Source of the DNA: Thermococcaceae archaeon
GTDB lineage: Archaea; Methanobacteriota_B; Thermococci; Thermococcales; Thermococcaceae
Assembly: GCA_027064745.1 (NCBI GenBank)
Contig: JAMOPD010000382.1
Span: 1-6,201 of the forward strand
Direction: 5' to 3'
DNA length: 6,201 nt
The notes under the pieces were generated by a model that was not told where the DNA came from, searched no databases, and saw nothing but the letters and a program-made list of their open reading frames with translations. Within the stretch, counting starts at the first letter, position 1, and each line of letters begins with the position of its first letter. The translations under genes and the position numbers were made by a program. Below are positions 5,765 to 6,201 of this stretch, piece by piece.

Positions 5765-6201
5765 TTAAATTTTAGGTTTCACAAGGATCAGGGTGATGTT
5801 ATCAACACCACCCGCTCCATTTGCTTTATCAATAAGCCTCTTGCCTATTTCCTCAAGGGAGCCGCCCTGATGGATAAGTGTAAAGATCTCTTCATCAGAA
5901 AGCATATCCCACAGCCCATCTGTGCAGAGCAGCACCTGATCTCCTTTTTTTAGTTCATGTCTATGGAATTCTGGTTGAATAAAGGCTGAATATCCCAGAA
6001 CCTGGGTAATTTTGTTTTTCTCTGGACTCATTCTCGCCTCCTCCTTGGTGATCTTGCCTGTCCTGTAAAGCTCCCATACAATAGAATGGTCGTTGGTGAT
6101 CTGGTTAATGGTAGTGCTGTTTATCACATAGGCCCTTGAATCACCAACATGAGCGGTATAAAGGAATCTGTCGTATATAAAGGCTAAAACAATGGTTGTC
6201 C
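5765..6201 (-). CDS. PP2C-type (PPM) Ser/Thr protein phosphatase, C-terminal part, 5' end outside window
   Basis: The frame is open to the right edge and gives 144 complete codons, about 60% of a typical 240-residue bacterial PP2C. Visible PPM motifs, counted from the first full codon: TTIVLAF at 1-7 (the edge leaves GG of a probable Gly codon, giving the usual GTT), HVGDSRAYVI at 17-26, TNDHS at 35-39, SPEKNKITQVLG, LCTDGLWDMLSDEE with metal-binding Asp94, and GGVDNITLILV with the metal-binding Asp133-Asn134. These residues bind the Mn/Mg centre that dephosphorylates Ser/Thr. No regulatory or membrane segment is seen in this part. A GTG at 6127 could be taken as a start but cuts the VGDSR motif off, so it is internal. 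The 15-base gap to the MotA-like gene and the two kinases downstream suggest it reverses phosphorylation in the same system (inference). Identity is sure; targets are not known. Confidence 0.96.
   Translation of the reverse strand, partial: TTIVLAFIYDRFLYTAHVGDSRAYVINSTTINQITNDHSIVWELYRTGKITKEEARMSPEKNKITQVLGYSAFIQPEFHRHELKKGDQVLLCTDGLWDMLSDEEIFTLIHQGGSLEEIGKRLIDKANGAGGVDNITLILVKPKI

Noticed and set aside
5654..5953. 99-residue open frame on the plus strand crossing two genes
   Set aside because: It is antisense to both the phosphatase and the MotA-like gene, whose conserved motifs are clear; no plausible product.
6125..6127. GTG as the start of a 120-residue phosphatase
   Set aside because: The frame stays open to the window edge, and the upstream 24 codons encode the conserved TTIVLAF and HVGDSRAY motifs of PP2C, so the GTG codes an internal Val.
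2056..6201. Type VI secretion regulatory cluster (PppA/PpkA/Fha)
   Set aside because: The phosphatase, kinase and FHA parts fit, but no Tss structural gene is in the window and a MotA/MotB-like pair is not part of T6SS.

Overview
The window looks like bacterial DNA: strong AAGGAGG-type ribosome binding sites, genes packed end to end, moderate to low GC by eye, and proteins rich in Lys, Glu and Ile. Nothing pins down the phylum. The Lys/Glu bias and the signalling domains would fit an environmental, possibly thermophilic anaerobe, but that is inference.

Every supported gene is on the minus strand, so transcription runs from the right edge to the left edge. In that order the genes are: (1) the C-terminal part of a PP2C-type Ser/Thr phosphatase, 5' end outside the window; (2) a MotA/TolQ/ExbB-like membrane protein; (3) a MotB/ExbD-like protein whose usual periplasmic domain is replaced by a coiled coil, a putative He_PIG (Ig-like) domain and a second membrane segment; (4) an FHA domain, Cys4 zinc-knuckle and Ser/Thr kinase fusion; (5) a Ser/Thr kinase fused to an FGE-sulfatase (SUMF1/Pkn1-like) domain flanked by two CxxC pairs; (6) the first 21 codons of an unrecognised gene running off the left edge. 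Gaps are 15-23 bases, apart from one 17-base overlap, so this is almost certainly one operon. Its promoter lies to the right of the window and its end to the left.

The gene set reads as one signalling module. Two kinases and one phosphatase could set a reversible Ser/Thr phosphorylation state, the FHA domain could bind phosphothreonine, and the MotA/MotB-like pair could form an ion-driven complex in the inner membrane that carries a signal or force across it. This resembles in logic, but does not match, Zorya (ZorA/ZorB), the kinase/phosphatase/FHA control of type VI secretion, and TerY-P phosphorylation triads. The physical linkage is seen directly; the joint function is inference.

No RNA genes, mobile elements, repeats, CRISPR arrays, terminators or internal promoters could be supported. 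No stretch longer than 25 bases lacks a gene.
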